Shown here piece after piece: positions 1 through 8,778 of a stretch of 64,000 bases of DNA (within the stretch, counting starts at the first letter, position 1; each line of letters opens with the position of its first letter). This DNA comes from an uncultured Bacteroidales bacterium (GTDB lineage Bacteria > Bacteroidota > Bacteroidia > Bacteroidales > Bacteroidaceae): NCBI GenBank assembly GCA_937995875.1, contig CALKIW010000039.1, forward strand, positions 1 through 64,000, read 5' to 3'. Under the pieces are notes generated by a model. The model was not told the origin of the DNA. It did no database searches and saw nothing but the letters and a program-made list of their open reading frames with translations. A program made the position numbers and the translations under genes.

Positions 1-12
1 TATGGCATGTGT

Positions 13-144
13 GAAATTCCTATATTGTATTTGTGAAATCTCTGTCTTGTATCTTGGAAATCTCTGTCTTGTATCTTTGAAATCTCTGTCTTGTATCTTT
101 GAAATCTCTATATAATATTTGTGAAATCTCGTGGGATGTGGTTT
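13..144. repeat. 22-bp-period tandem array, locus 1
   Basis: Six consecutive 22-bp units start at 13, 35, 57, 79, 101 and 123. Each opens with GAAAT; the units at 57 and 79 are identical and the one at 35 differs by one base. The outer units are degenerate. There are no spacers, so this is a tandem array, not a CRISPR. It lies downstream of the minus-strand PrsW gene and probably continues left of the window. Four other intergenic arrays here share the period but not the sequence. Confidence 0.9.
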
Positions 145-193
145 TATAGGCAGAAACCGTTCTGCTTTATCCTTTTATGGTGTTGGCACAGTC

Positions 194-1219
194 TTATTTT
201 CTTAGTCTTTCGCGGAAATGATTGCTTTTGCTGAGATAGGTCATCAATGCTAAAACACTGACAAACGCAATGACCAGCGAGAATAGGTAAATGGCCGACG
301 CGAAGGAGTCATAGAGTCCGTGAAGCACGGCGGGGATGGCGAGAGCCAAAACATAGAGCGACTTGCGGTAGCGGGGATAAAGATTGGCAAATCCCACGAA
401 ATAGCCACATATGCCTCCCCAAAGGGCATGGAGGAACGGAAGCGAGGTGAGTCGCGCGATGTTGAGGAAGAAAGCAGTGGTGTAATCGGCTTGGGCGTTG
501 ATGGTGGTTTGATATTGCACACCCTCGAAAACACCGAAAGCAATGCCCGACATGAGTCCATAATAGACCAGCGTCTGGGGTAAGAGCGGCTCTTTAGCCC
601 TTCGCACCAGATAGAGTAGGGGCAGCATCTTCACAAATTCCTCAGTCAGCCCAACGCCCAATATAAATCCAATGGCATTGAAAGGAAAGGCGGCATTGGT
701 GAAGACATAAAAGAAATTCAGCTGATTCAGTCCGGAGAAGATGAGGAACACAGCCAACTGGGTGAGGAAAAACACCGATACGGTGGTTTTGATATTCACC
801 TGTCGGGTGCGGAAAAAATAATAGAAAAACAGTCCCCAAACAACTGCGAAATAGAAAGAAACGGCGTAAAACACGAGATAACCGCCGATGGGGAGCATCA
901 TCAACACCGACAGCGACAGTCCCACGACGGCTAATACGAGCAATCGCTTGTCCTCTCTCCACCGATGGTTGGCCATGTCTTCTTTCGGGAAGATGAATTC
1001 CGAGCCGATGGCGCGGAGCTGTTCGCGCACCGTTCCCTTGTCGCGCACTTTGGGATTAAGGCCTCGCCTGTTGAGAAAATCGTCTATGGTGCTTTCCTCG
1101 CCCGTGATGGCGTCGCGTGCTTTGTCGTTTTTCAGGAGCTTGCCTTCTTCCACATAGCGGGCCACTACCGTCTCGTCGTAGGGGCCGTATTGATGTTCGT
1201 TTCTTATAATATAAATCAT
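194..1219 (-). CDS. PrsW-family intramembrane metalloprotease
   Basis: Predicted membrane protease of 341 residues. The N-terminal ~50 residues (YIIRNEHQYGPYDE) resemble a soluble GYF-like domain. Several hydrophobic helices follow from about residue 90. The family's three motifs are visible: EEFVK (about 193-197), a FGVFE segment ending near 232, and HGLYD (about 300-304), the presumed metal and catalytic residues. The only ATG is at 1219; the open frame extends to a TTG at 1243, which I reject. In Bacillus, PrsW starts anti-sigma factor cleavage; the substrate here is unknown. It stands alone between the locus 1 array and the divergent lipoprotein gene. Confidence 0.75.
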   Translation of the reverse strand: MIYIIRNEHQYGPYDETVVARYVEEGKLLKNDKARDAITGEESTIDDFLNRRGLNPKVRDKGTVREQLRAIGSEFIFPKEDMANHRWREDKRLLVLAVVGLSLSVLMMLPIGGYLVFYAVSFYFAVVWGLFFYYFFRTRQVNIKTTVSVFFLTQLAVFLIFSGLNQLNFFYVFTNAAFPFNAIGFILGVGLTEEFVKMLPLLYLVRRAKEPLLPQTLVYYGLMSGIAFGVFEGVQYQTTINAQADYTTAFFLNIARLTSLPFLHALWGGICGYFVGFANLYPRYRKSLYVLALAIPAVLHGLYDSFASAIYLFSLVIAFVSVLALMTYLSKSNHFRERLRK

Positions 1220-1240
1220 ATTCCGATACTTATCAATAGG

Positions 1241-1248
1241 CAAATTTA
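1241..1248 (-). promoter_or_regulatory. -7 box for the PrsW gene
   Basis: The minus strand reads TAAATTTG, matching the Bacteroidetes -7 consensus TAnnTTTG, 22 bases upstream of the ATG at 1219. No clear TTTG -33 box is seen at the expected distance. Confidence 0.4.
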
Positions 1249-1415
1249 AGCATTATTCTTGAAAAGCCTGTCGCTTAGCTCGATTTTTAATGTTGCGTCA
1301 CGAGCTGTGATAAAGACAAACGTGATATAACCTTGCACTTGCTGATGGAATTTGGTTTTAACAATAAATACGTTAAAACAAATGAAATATATGCCCCGAT
1401 ATGTTGAATTTTTAT

Positions 1416-1423
1416 TAACTTTG
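1416..1423 (+). promoter_or_regulatory. -7 box for the Ala-rich lipoprotein gene
   Basis: TAACTTTG matches TAnnTTTG and lies about 70 bases upstream of the lipoprotein start. No convincing -33 element is seen. Confidence 0.4.
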
Positions 1424-1491
1424 AAATTATTACTCAATGGTCAAATTGAGAATAATGTTTTATTTTATAATAACATTAATTAGAGAAAACA

Positions 1492-2262
1492 ATGATGAAG
1501 AAATTATTTTTTGCAGTTGTCGCAGTTGCGGCACTTACATTTGCAAGCTGCGGAAACAAGTCGAACGCTAACGCAGAGGCAGTAGACAGTACAACGGTAG
1601 ACACCACAGCACTTGCCCCTGAAACGATGACAACTTTCAAGGCACTGAGTGCGCAGTTGATCAGTGCGTTAGACGAGGGTAGTGCCGATGCTGTGACCCA
1701 AGCATTGGCCAATTTTGAGGCAATGTATAAGACGCTGGCCAACACCGGCAATCTGGAAGATCTGAAAGGTTACGGAGTTCTTGTCAAGAATTTAATCGCT
1801 GAAAATGCTGACAAAATCAAGAGCGTGGCCAACGGAAACGCCACTATTGCCAGTCTGGTTTCAAGTATCGAGGCTCTCCCTACATCTGCCGGAGTAACAC
1901 TTGAAGATGCTAAAAGTGCCGTTTCAGAGCAGGCCGTAGGACTGGCTAACGAGAGCCTGCAAAAAGGTGCTTCTGCCGAGGCCACTGCCGAAGCTGCTAC
2001 AGAGGCTTTGAAAAACGCTTCTGCTGCTGCCAAGGAATCTATGGAAGATGCTGCTGCCAACGCTAAAAGCGCAGCCAAAGCCGCTGCCGACCAAGTGGCC
2101 AGCGACGCAGAGAAGACAGCCAACGAAGCTAAGGAAGGCATTAACAACGCAGTCAAGGATGTTGAAAAGAGCGTGAACAAAACAACCAAAGAGGCTAAGC
2201 AAAAGACTGGTGAAGCTATTGATAAAGCTTCAAACACAGTAAAAGGTAAACTCGGATTGTAA
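1492..2262 (+). CDS. Ala/Lys-rich predicted lipoprotein
   Basis: 256 residues with a lipoprotein signal: MMKKLFF, a hydrophobic core, then lipobox TFASC with Cys20. The mature part is low-complexity and helical. The C-terminal half (from about 140) repeats Ala, Lys and Glu in AAKESMEDAAANAKSAAK-like runs reminiscent of LEA-type or coiled-coil proteins. No enzyme motif is visible. It is likely anchored to a membrane, facing the periplasm or cell surface. It stands alone with its own -7 box and a strong terminator, suggesting monocistronic expression. I do not recognise a characterised family. An alternative start is the second Met. Confidence 0.8.
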   Translation: MMKKLFFAVVAVAALTFASCGNKSNANAEAVDSTTVDTTALAPETMTTFKALSAQLISALDEGSADAVTQALANFEAMYKTLANTGNLEDLKGYGVLVKNLIAENADKIKSVANGNATIASLVSSIEALPTSAGVTLEDAKSAVSEQAVGLANESLQKGASAEATAEAATEALKNASAAAKESMEDAAANAKSAAKAAADQVASDAEKTANEAKEGINNAVKDVEKSVNKTTKEAKQKTGEAIDKASNTVKGKLGL

Positions 2263-2290
2263 TTTTCCGACATTACATAACGATTTGGAA

Positions 2291-2324
2291 GAGTCTTGGG
2301 CAAGGTGCCTGAGACTCTTTTTTT
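2291..2324 (+). terminator. Rho-independent terminator of the lipoprotein gene
   Basis: GAGTCTTGGGCA pairs with TGCCTGAGACTC (one mismatch) around a short loop, followed by seven T residues. Confidence 0.85.
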
Positions 2325-2354
2325 GTCACTTGAATTTCATGTTTTGACAATGTT

Positions 2355-2402
2355 TAAAACCGGCAACTCCGGAAAGCATGTAACGATGCTTTCCGGAGTT
2401 GC
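2355..2402 (-). terminator. Terminator of the bamD-rpoZ-DUF4293 unit
   Basis: A perfect 17-bp stem (2363-2379 with 2386-2402) and a 6-base loop. On the minus strand it is followed by a short T tract. It faces the lipoprotein terminator, separating two convergent units. Confidence 0.75.
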
Positions 2403-2458
2403 TGATGTTTTAATTGTGTTGTTCCAAGCGGCAGGGCAGCAAGGAAATTGTCGCGGAC

Positions 2459-2908
2459 TTACCTGATTCTGTCCATCGACCTCACCAACTTCTCGTCGGC
2501 GATAACACCCCGTCGTGCCAGATAGAGCAATATGAAAGCCACCAACGGCAGACAGGCTGCAAAGGCGATGCGGAACGTGCCTCCCGTCTGAAACTCATTG
2601 AGGACGCAGAAGGCATAATAGGCATACCACGTCAGGCACAGCACCATGCTCACGCTGCACAGGCGCGCCTGCACTTTGCGCTTCTTAAACATGAAGATGG
2701 CGATGAAAGCAAGTATGCCCGTCACCACCAAATCGACAAAAAGCATGGGTTGAGGGCGCATCATCCCATCGGTAACCAATCCCAGATTGTACCATATCGT
2801 CATTACGCCCATGCCCTGAGGCTCAATCTTCCCGATAGGCAGGCACAGGCAAACGATGAGCGACAGGAGTGCCAGTAATAAAAAAACGGTCTGCTTACGT
2901 TGAATCAT
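2459..2908 (-). CDS. DUF4293 family membrane protein
   Basis: 149 residues with four hydrophobic helices: about 7-25, then about 55-70, 80-100 and 115-130. The N-terminal pattern MIQRKQTVFLLLALL and the gene's place after rpoZ fit the Bacteroidetes DUF4293 family. The function is unknown. It is the last gene of the bamD-rpoZ unit, 21 bases after rpoZ, and is followed by a strong terminator. Co-transcription with a polymerase subunit and an outer-membrane assembly factor is a recurrent arrangement in this phylum but does not define its role. Confidence 0.75.
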   Translation of the reverse strand: MIQRKQTVFLLLALLSLIVCLCLPIGKIEPQGMGVMTIWYNLGLVTDGMMRPQPMLFVDLVVTGILAFIAIFMFKKRKVQARLCSVSMVLCLTWYAYYAFCVLNEFQTGGTFRIAFAACLPLVAFILLYLARRGVIADEKLVRSMDRIR

Positions 2909-2929
2909 TGCTTCACCAACCTTTCCTGC

Positions 2930-3250
2930 TTAGTCTTTAGACGCGTCTCTGTAATAGACGTTACCCTCAATAAATTCCTGAGTGGCGAGCATGGTTGATT
3001 TCGGCAACCTCTCGTAATAGCGGCTTATCTCTATCTGCTCACGGTTTTCGAAAACCTCTTCCAGTGAGTCGTTGTACGAAGCAAACTCTGCCAGCTTCTT
3101 GTTCAGATCCTGTTTAACCTCTATGGCAATCTGATTGGCGCGCTTGCCGATAATCACGATACTCTCATAGATGTTACCGGTATCTTTACACAAATCCATC
3201 ACGTTGCGGGTAACTGTATTTACCGGAGCTTTTGACTTTTTGTAATCCAT
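2930..3250 (-). CDS. rpoZ: RNA polymerase omega / Rpb6-like subunit
   Basis: 106 residues matching the Bacteroidetes omega-type subunit. The central segment (IYESIVIIGKRANQIAIEVK) contains the KRANQIA helix conserved in omega and Rpb6, which clamps the beta-prime C-terminus and aids polymerase assembly. An acidic helical stretch follows, with a divergent C-terminus (EFIEGNVYYRD). The ATG at 3250 is the natural start. It lies between bamD and the DUF4293 gene in the same orientation and is probably transcribed from the promoter upstream of bamD. Confidence 0.8.
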   Translation of the reverse strand: MDYKKSKAPVNTVTRNVMDLCKDTGNIYESIVIIGKRANQIAIEVKQDLNKKLAEFASYNDSLEEVFENREQIEISRYYERLPKSTMLATQEFIEGNVYYRDASKD

Positions 3251-3313
3251 TGATATAATGTATAATTTAATAGTTGCGAATATTGTTATAGTACTGTGTT
3301 GCTACCTCAAAAC

Positions 3314-4153
3314 TCAGTCGGCGATGTTGGCCGTGTACTTCTTGCACTTCTTGATGTAACTCTCAGCGGTCTTGCGTTCCTTAGAGTCGGGATATTCGTT
3401 GATAAAACCGTAACACTCGTCTTCCGCATCCTGATAACGCTCCAGCTTCTTTTCCTCCACACTCTGCTGGGCAAGTTCGTACTTGCTCTTCATCACGAGC
3501 ACGGCAAAATCTTCGCGCCGAGCGGAGTAAGGATAGTCTTTCAGAGCGTTCTGTGCCGTGATGATGCAGGCCTGATAGTTGTTTCCCTCGTCGCCCGGCG
3601 TTTGGTTGCCAAAATATGTTCCGAGATCGTAGTATAGCTGCGCGGAATACAATTCCTTCTCCACCAGTTTGTCCTGCAACTCGAACAGTCGCTGCTGAGC
3701 CTGTTCCTTGACTTTGGCTGTGGGGAAAAGATCGAGAAATTCCTGAAACGCGGCAATGGCCTGTATTGTGTTGCTCTGGTCTAATCGGGGCTCCGGAGTA
3801 GACATATACAAACTCTGCCCCACATGATAGGAAGCCATTTCAGCATATATGCCGCGTGGGTATGACTTTACATAGCGTTTAAACGTCTCGGCCGCCGATT
3901 CGTAATCGCGGTCGCAAAACTCAGCCATGGCAAGCATATAGAGGCTTTCCTCCGCGTTGGATGTCCCTTTCTGCTGCACAATGAGCTGCTGCAACAACGT
4001 CACGGCGCGCGTGTATTTGCCTCTGGCAAAGCACTCCTTGGCGTACTCGTACTTGTATTGGTAGTCGGGCGACTTATATACTCGATTGAATTCCTTGGCG
4101 CAGCTTCCGAAAAGGAACAGCGCCGAGAATGCCATCAAAACGAATTTCTTCAT
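3314..4153 (-). CDS. bamD: Outer-membrane assembly lipoprotein BamD
   Basis: 279 residues from the ATG at 4153. The frame is open upstream to 4225, but that extension lacks a signal peptide and covers the promoter. The N-terminus MKKFVLMAFSALFLFGSC is a lipoprotein signal with Cys18. The rest consists of TPR-like helical pairs, for example YEYAKECFARGKYTRAV and YMLAMAEFCDRDYESAAETF, as in BamD/YfiO, which partners BamA in outer-membrane protein insertion. It heads a unit with rpoZ and the DUF4293 gene. The length is close to other Bacteroidetes BamD proteins. Confidence 0.88.
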   Translation of the reverse strand: MKKFVLMAFSALFLFGSCAKEFNRVYKSPDYQYKYEYAKECFARGKYTRAVTLLQQLIVQQKGTSNAEESLYMLAMAEFCDRDYESAAETFKRYVKSYPRGIYAEMASYHVGQSLYMSTPEPRLDQSNTIQAIAAFQEFLDLFPTAKVKEQAQQRLFELQDKLVEKELYSAQLYYDLGTYFGNQTPGDEGNNYQACIITAQNALKDYPYSARREDFAVLVMKSKYELAQQSVEEKKLERYQDAEDECYGFINEYPDSKERKTAESYIKKCKKYTANIAD

Positions 4154-4171
4154 ATTCAAGCTTTTGACTTG

Positions 4172-4202
4172 CAAAAATACACATAATTCTCTGATTCGCA
4201 AA
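4172..4202 (-). promoter_or_regulatory. Promoter of the bamD-rpoZ unit
   Basis: On the minus strand TTTG is followed after exactly 19 bases by TATTTTTG, a full match to the Bacteroidetes sigma-70 pattern (TTTG, N19, TAnnTTTG). Transcription would start about 15 bases upstream of the bamD ATG. Confidence 0.75.
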
Positions 4203-4492
4203 GAAGCAACTGTTATTTTTAACAAAAAAGAGGCGATTGGATGGTGTTTGGCAGGATTCCTTTTTCGTTTTCGGATTTTTAACTGGTGGTTAAGCCTTGC
4301 TGTGAGATGGAGTTTTGAAGTGTATTTAAATTCTAATTTATTTTACAAAAGATGCTCTGGTTTTTGAATCTTTAAAAATGATTTTACTTTGGGCTGAAAT
4401 ATGCGATTTTTGCGAGCGTTTGTAGAGTTCTGATTGTCAGCATGTTGGGGAAGTTTGCCTTTTCGGTTGCTGTTCTGCCCCTTGCGATTGGG

Positions 4493-4602
4493 TATCGAAT
4501 GGCAGTATGGATAGACCTTAAACGCAGTGCGGATAGGCCGTTTTCGTGGTGCGGATAGGGCTTAACCATACCGCGATTAAGGCTCCGCCATGCTATGGCG
4601 GA
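4493..4602. repeat. 22-bp-period tandem array, locus 2
   Basis: In the gene-free stretch 4203-4878, five 22-bp units start at 4493, 4515, 4537, 4559 and 4581. The second and third both end in GTGCGGATAG and the first in ATGGATAG. The last two are degenerate, and the fifth is nearly a perfect hairpin (CCGCCAT / ATGGCGG). The rest of the gap holds the 20-bp motif at 4661 and otherwise nothing I recognise. Confidence 0.8.
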
Positions 4603-4660
4603 ATACAACCCCTAAAAACCGAACAACTTTCGGGGTGTGCGAGATGAATATCAGGGCAGA

Positions 4661-4680
4661 AACATAGCCCTTTTTGCGCT
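4661..4680 (+). repeat. Dispersed 20-bp motif, copy 1
   Basis: AACATAGCCCTTTTTGCGCT matches 16333-16352 in 19 of 20 bases, same orientation. Both copies lie 30-60 bases downstream of a 22-bp array. No ORF covers either copy convincingly. Confidence 0.7.
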
Positions 4681-4859
4681 GGAAGGACAGAAGTTAATCA
4701 CGGAAAAATGGTATTTATATTTTACATATAGAAAAGTGGAACGGGGACTGCTACAAAGTTTTCTTGACATCGGCAGGGAGGGTAATGTCGCTGCCTGCCA
4801 CACTCGTTCCCATTTTTCGCATCGACTCCTCACGACTTTTCACGACGTGCAGCAAAATT

Positions 4860-4905
4860 ATGAATTATGAATTGTGAATTATGAATTGCAAAGGATTATG
4901 AATTG
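4860..4905. repeat. Short direct repeats of GAATTATGAATTG
   Basis: GAATTATGAATTG occurs at 4862 and 4876, and a shortened copy (GATTATGAATTG) at 4894. The stop codon of the minus-strand methyltransferase lies in this repeat, so its last residues are repeat-encoded. Confidence 0.7.
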
Positions 4906-5586
4906 AAAAACTTTTTCCCTATACCAATCACTCTGTCTGCCCCCCGTTTCCATGAGACACACCTCCTGTTCTTCCGGCATCCCCATGCGTCGCTTCGCAA
5001 ACGCCAACAGGCAGCGGCCCACAGGCTTGCGGGGAGACGACCTCACCCACACCCGCCTGCTCAACAGAAACCCCAGCAGATATGCCTCTGTTGCAATGTC
5101 CTCATAGTGTTCTGAGGGAATAATGAGGCTCACCTCGCCCGAATCAGCAAGCCACTGCTTGGAAAAACGAAAGAAAGACTTGAAAAACAAAGGGTCGGAA
5201 TGGCGTGCCGTGCTGCGACCTTCGTCAGGATTTTTCAAACCATTCAGAAAGAAGGGAGGGTTGCTCACGATGGCATCATAGGGAGCCTGCGGTTGGAAAT
5301 GCCGGAAGTCTGTTTCGTGTATGGCGATGCAATCGGCAAACGGAGAAGCGGCGACGTTCTCACGCGACTGAGCCACCGCCTCGCCATCCACCTCCACACC
5401 ATCGACCCGTGCCCCGTCAAAACGCTGGGCGAGCATCAGCGCAATGAGGCCCGTGCCCGACCCGATGTCGAGCATACGCCGTCCCCCACGTGCCCATGCT
5501 CCGAGGAGCACACCATCGGTGCCCACCTTCATGGCACACCGATCGTGACACACTGTGAACTGCTTGAATGTAAATCCTTTTGACAT
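4879..5586 (-). CDS. trmN6: tRNA1(Val) (adenine-37-N6)-methyltransferase
   Basis: About 235 residues from the ATG at 5586; a five-residue extension is possible. SAM-dependent class I methyltransferase: motif I LDIGSGTGLIAL near residue 40, the acidic VDGVEVD strand after it, and the catalytic SNPPFF motif that flips adenine. The opening KQFTVCHDRCAMKVGTDGV is typical of the YfiC/TrmN6 family, which methylates A37 of tRNA-Val1. It is transcribed away from the glycosyltransferase remnant. The C-terminal residues FQFIILCNS lie in a local repeat and may differ from relatives. Confidence 0.8.
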   Translation of the reverse strand: MSKGFTFKQFTVCHDRCAMKVGTDGVLLGAWARGGRRMLDIGSGTGLIALMLAQRFDGARVDGVEVDGEAVAQSRENVAASPFADCIAIHETDFRHFQPQAPYDAIVSNPPFFLNGLKNPDEGRSTARHSDPLFFKSFFRFSKQWLADSGEVSLIIPSEHYEDIATEAYLLGFLLSRRVWVRSSPRKPVGRCLLAFAKRRMGMPEEQEVCLMETGGRQSDWYREKVFQFIILCNS

Positions 5587-5615
5587 GACTGTTGCCCGCA
5601 AGAGCTTTAGAGAAT

Positions 5616-5972
5616 TTAAATATAGATGAAACGATAAATGCTACAAAGGTCTGTGCGCATTGTTATTGGTTTTTCCGCGTCAGCAACGTCACATGGTTTA
5701 AGAACGCGTCCGTATAATTCGGGCTCTACAACGCCGTCCACCCATGTGGGCAGTGGAGGCTTCTGCAAACGCAACTCTCCGTTCATTGTGGGCACAAGCC
5801 AGTTGCCCTCGTCAGCGATTTCCCGTGCGGTGACAAGATTACGCTGTTCCATGATGTCTGACGGTAGCTGTTCGAGATTGACAAAAAAGGTGAACAGGCC
5901 CAACACCATAAGCAAAACGACATGCGTTTTACGTAATGGGTGCTTGAAACTTAAAGGATTTTCTTGAATCAT
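5616..5972 (-). pseudogene. Truncated ArnT-like glycosyltransferase remnant
   Basis: From the ATG at 5972 the frame encodes one membrane segment (THVVLLMVLGLFTFFVNL), then MEQRNLVTAREIADEGNW and NGELRLQKPPLPTW. This is the N-terminal signature of ArnT/PMT-type polyprenol-phosphate-sugar transferases: first transmembrane helix and the acidic MExRN loop. Full-length members exceed 500 residues, but similarity stops near residue 68 and the remaining ~50 residues are unrelated. The gene is therefore a 5-prime fragment left by deletion. A gene-free region with no further recognisable feature runs from 5973 to the lon -7 box. Confidence 0.7.
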
Positions 5973-6200
5973 ATTGAAGGGTTGCACATGAGAAAATGGC
6001 ATCAATACCACCATTCATGAATAAAGACTGTGCAAATATAGCCTTAAATTTGAAGTTATCCGGCTTTCTGATGAAGAATATTTCGAGTTTTCCCTGTTTT
6101 TAATCCTCAAAGAGTATCGGTGAGGGGCTGATGCAGCACAGCTTATTGCCGTCCAACATTTTTTATAGATATAGGTCACGGCTTTGTGCAATATTATTCG

Positions 6201-6208
6201 TATCTTTG
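6201..6208 (+). promoter_or_regulatory. -7 box for lon
   Basis: TATCTTTG matches TAnnTTTG, 68 bases upstream of the lon start. A TTTG lies at 6183 but is only 14 bases away, too close for the usual 19-base spacing. Confidence 0.4.
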
Positions 6209-6275
6209 CACGATAATATAAAATAGGACGCACAACAAAGTTGTTTTCACTTTCAAAAACGTTCAGGACATATCA

Positions 6276-8759
6276 ATGAGTAAAAAACAAAATACATCCA
6301 TTCAGATGTTTGCCGATTTCAACGGTGATATTACCGAGCTGATGAACACACCGGCACCCGAAGAACTCCCCGTGCTTGCCACACGCAACATGGTGCTTTT
6401 TCCCGGCGTACTGGTGCCCATACTGATTGGGCGCAAGGCGAGCATGAATCTTGCCAAGAAGCTCAGCAGAAGCCAAAAAAATAATATCTGTGCCATATTC
6501 TGCCAGAAAAACTCCGACGTGGACACTCCCGGAGACGACGAACTGTACACATACGGCGTGTATGCGCGGTTGGTACGCATCATCGAGATGACCACACCCG
6601 ACAACGTGACTGCCATCTTCCAGTCGATGGGCAAATGCCGGTTGGAGAAAATCACGGCCACCAAGCCATACTACAAAGGCATTGTAAAAGGTGTGCCGGA
6701 AGAATTTCCGGCTGACGACGACAGCGAATACAACACGCTGACGGACGATCTGCGCCTCACCACTGAGGAACTGATCAGGAGCAGTGATGAGATTCCCGAC
6801 GACATCTTGCTGACCATCAAGAATCTCACCAACAACGTCATGTTCACCAACTTCGTATGTACGAATCTGCCGCTTGCGGTGAAAGACAAGATGAAGCTGC
6901 TGGAATTTGACAGTCTGAAAGACAGAATCATCGAACTTCTGAAAATAGAAAACCGAGAGATTCAGCTTCAGCAACTCAGGAATCAGATTCACCAGAAGAC
7001 GCGGGAAGATCTTGACGAACAGCAGAAAGAATACTTCCTGCAACAGCAGATGAAGAACATCAAGGAGGAACTCGGCGGCAGCGAAGGATCGCCCGAAAAA
7101 CGGGAACTGCAAGAGAAGGCCAAAGGCATGAAATGGCCTGAGGAGGTGGGCAAGACATTCTACAAGGAGTTGGACAAGCTCGACATGCTCAACCCGCAGA
7201 GTCCGGAATACAGTGTGCAGCTGAACTATCTGCAACAGATGGTGGCTCTACCCTGGGGCGTGTACACTAAGGACAATACCGACTTGAAGCGCGCACAGAG
7301 AAAGCTTGACAAAGACCACTACGGCATGGAGAAAGTGAAGGAGCGTATTCTGGAATATCTGGCCGTGCTGCAGCTGCGTGGCGACCTGAAGTCGCCTATT
7401 ATCTGTCTGTACGGGCCTCCGGGAGTGGGCAAAACATCACTCGGCAAGAGTATTGCCACCGCCATGAAGCGCAAGTATGTGCGCATGTCGCTGGGTGGGC
7501 TGCACGACGAAAGCGAAATCCGCGGACACCGTCGCACCTATGTTGGCGCCATGCCCGGTCGCATTATCAAGAACATTCAGAAGGCCGGCTCATCGAATCC
7601 CGTGTTTATTCTCGACGAGATAGACAAGGTGACGCAGAACACCGTCAACGGCGACCCGTCGTCGGCACTGCTCGAAGTCCTCGATCCGGAACAGAACAAC
7701 GCGTTCCACGACAACTTCCTTGACGTGGATTTCGACCTTTCGAAGACGCTTTTCATCGCCACGGCCAACGACCTGAATACCATTCCGCGCCCACTGCTCG
7801 ACCGTATGGAGATTATCGAGGTGTCGGGATATATCACAGAAGAAAAGATAGAGATAGCACGCCGCCACCTCATTCCGCGCGAACTGGAGAATACGGGGCT
7901 TGACAAAAATGAGCCTAAAATAAAATTCTACAAGACCGCACTGGAGAAAATCATTGAGCAATATACACGTGAAAGTGGTGTTCGCCAGTTGGAAAAACAA
8001 ATCAACAAGGCCCTCCGCAAGATGGCTTTCCGCAAGGCAATGGACGGGCAACTCGCCACTACGAGCATCACTCCGGCCGAGATAGAAGCCCTGTTGGGCA
8101 AACCGCCTTTCTATCGCGACATCTATCAAGGCAACGATTATGCCGGCGTGGTGACCGGACTGGCATGGACAAGCGTGGGAGGAGAGATTCTGTTTATAGA
8201 GACATCGCTCTCCAAAGGCAAGGCCGGCAAACTCACTTTGACGGGTAATCTGGGCGACGTGATGAAAGAAAGTGCAGTCATCGCCCTGCAGTTTGTTAAA
8301 GCGCACGGCGAATATCTCAACGTGGATTCGCGCATATTCGACAACTGGAACATACATATCCACGTGCCCGAAGGAGCCACACCGAAAGACGGTCCGTCGG
8401 CGGGCATCACCATTGCCACGTCGATTGCATCGGCCATTACGCAGCGTAAGGTGCGCAAGCAAACAGCCATGACGGGAGAAATCACACTTCGCGGTAAGGT
8501 GCTTCCGGTGGGCGGTATCAAGGAGAAAATCCTCGCTGCCAAGCGGGCAGGCATCACCGACATCATGATGTGTAAGGACAACCGCAAGGATATTGAGGAG
8601 ATTCCGGAGAAATATCGCAAGGGAGTGGAGTTCCATTATGTGGAAAACGTGCAGGACGTGTGGGATTTTGCCCTCACCGACGAGCTGGTGGACCACCCCA
8701 TGGACCTGACAATCCACGAAACGGCACTCCATAAAGACGATGCCGGAAAAAAGAATTAA
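6276..8759 (+). CDS. lon: ATP-dependent protease Lon
   Basis: 827 residues, the full length of a LonA protease. The N-terminal substrate-binding domain starts around LPVLATRNMVLFPG. The AAA+ module has Walker A GPPGVGKTS from residue 380 and Walker B FILDEIDK. The C-terminal protease domain has the catalytic dyad: Ser708 in GPSAGIT and the Lys of GGIKEK about 43 residues later. It degrades misfolded and regulatory proteins in the cytoplasm. The next gene, tgt, starts 19 bases after the stop, so the two may be co-transcribed. I saw no heat-shock element. Confidence 0.96.
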   Translation: MSKKQNTSIQMFADFNGDITELMNTPAPEELPVLATRNMVLFPGVLVPILIGRKASMNLAKKLSRSQKNNICAIFCQKNSDVDTPGDDELYTYGVYARLVRIIEMTTPDNVTAIFQSMGKCRLEKITATKPYYKGIVKGVPEEFPADDDSEYNTLTDDLRLTTEELIRSSDEIPDDILLTIKNLTNNVMFTNFVCTNLPLAVKDKMKLLEFDSLKDRIIELLKIENREIQLQQLRNQIHQKTREDLDEQQKEYFLQQQMKNIKEELGGSEGSPEKRELQEKAKGMKWPEEVGKTFYKELDKLDMLNPQSPEYSVQLNYLQQMVALPWGVYTKDNTDLKRAQRKLDKDHYGMEKVKERILEYLAVLQLRGDLKSPIICLYGPPGVGKTSLGKSIATAMKRKYVRMSLGGLHDESEIRGHRRTYVGAMPGRIIKNIQKAGSSNPVFILDEIDKVTQNTVNGDPSSALLEVLDPEQNNAFHDNFLDVDFDLSKTLFIATANDLNTIPRPLLDRMEIIEVSGYITEEKIEIARRHLIPRELENTGLDKNEPKIKFYKTALEKIIEQYTRESGVRQLEKQINKALRKMAFRKAMDGQLATTSITPAEIEALLGKPPFYRDIYQGNDYAGVVTGLAWTSVGGEILFIETSLSKGKAGKLTLTGNLGDVMKESAVIALQFVKAHGEYLNVDSRIFDNWNIHIHVPEGATPKDGPSAGITIATSIASAITQRKVRKQTAMTGEITLRGKVLPVGGIKEKILAAKRAGITDIMMCKDNRKDIEEIPEKYRKGVEFHYVENVQDVWDFALTDELVDHPMDLTIHETALHKDDAGKKN

Positions 8760-8778
8760 GAAGACGCGAGGATTACCG

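Noticed and set aside
13..144. CRISPR array
   Set aside because: Units follow each other with no spacers and vary at the ends. No cas gene is present.
4637..4870. 77-residue plus-strand ORF in the gap before trmN6
   Set aside because: Overlaps the dispersed 20-bp motif and has no recognisable domain or ribosome binding site.
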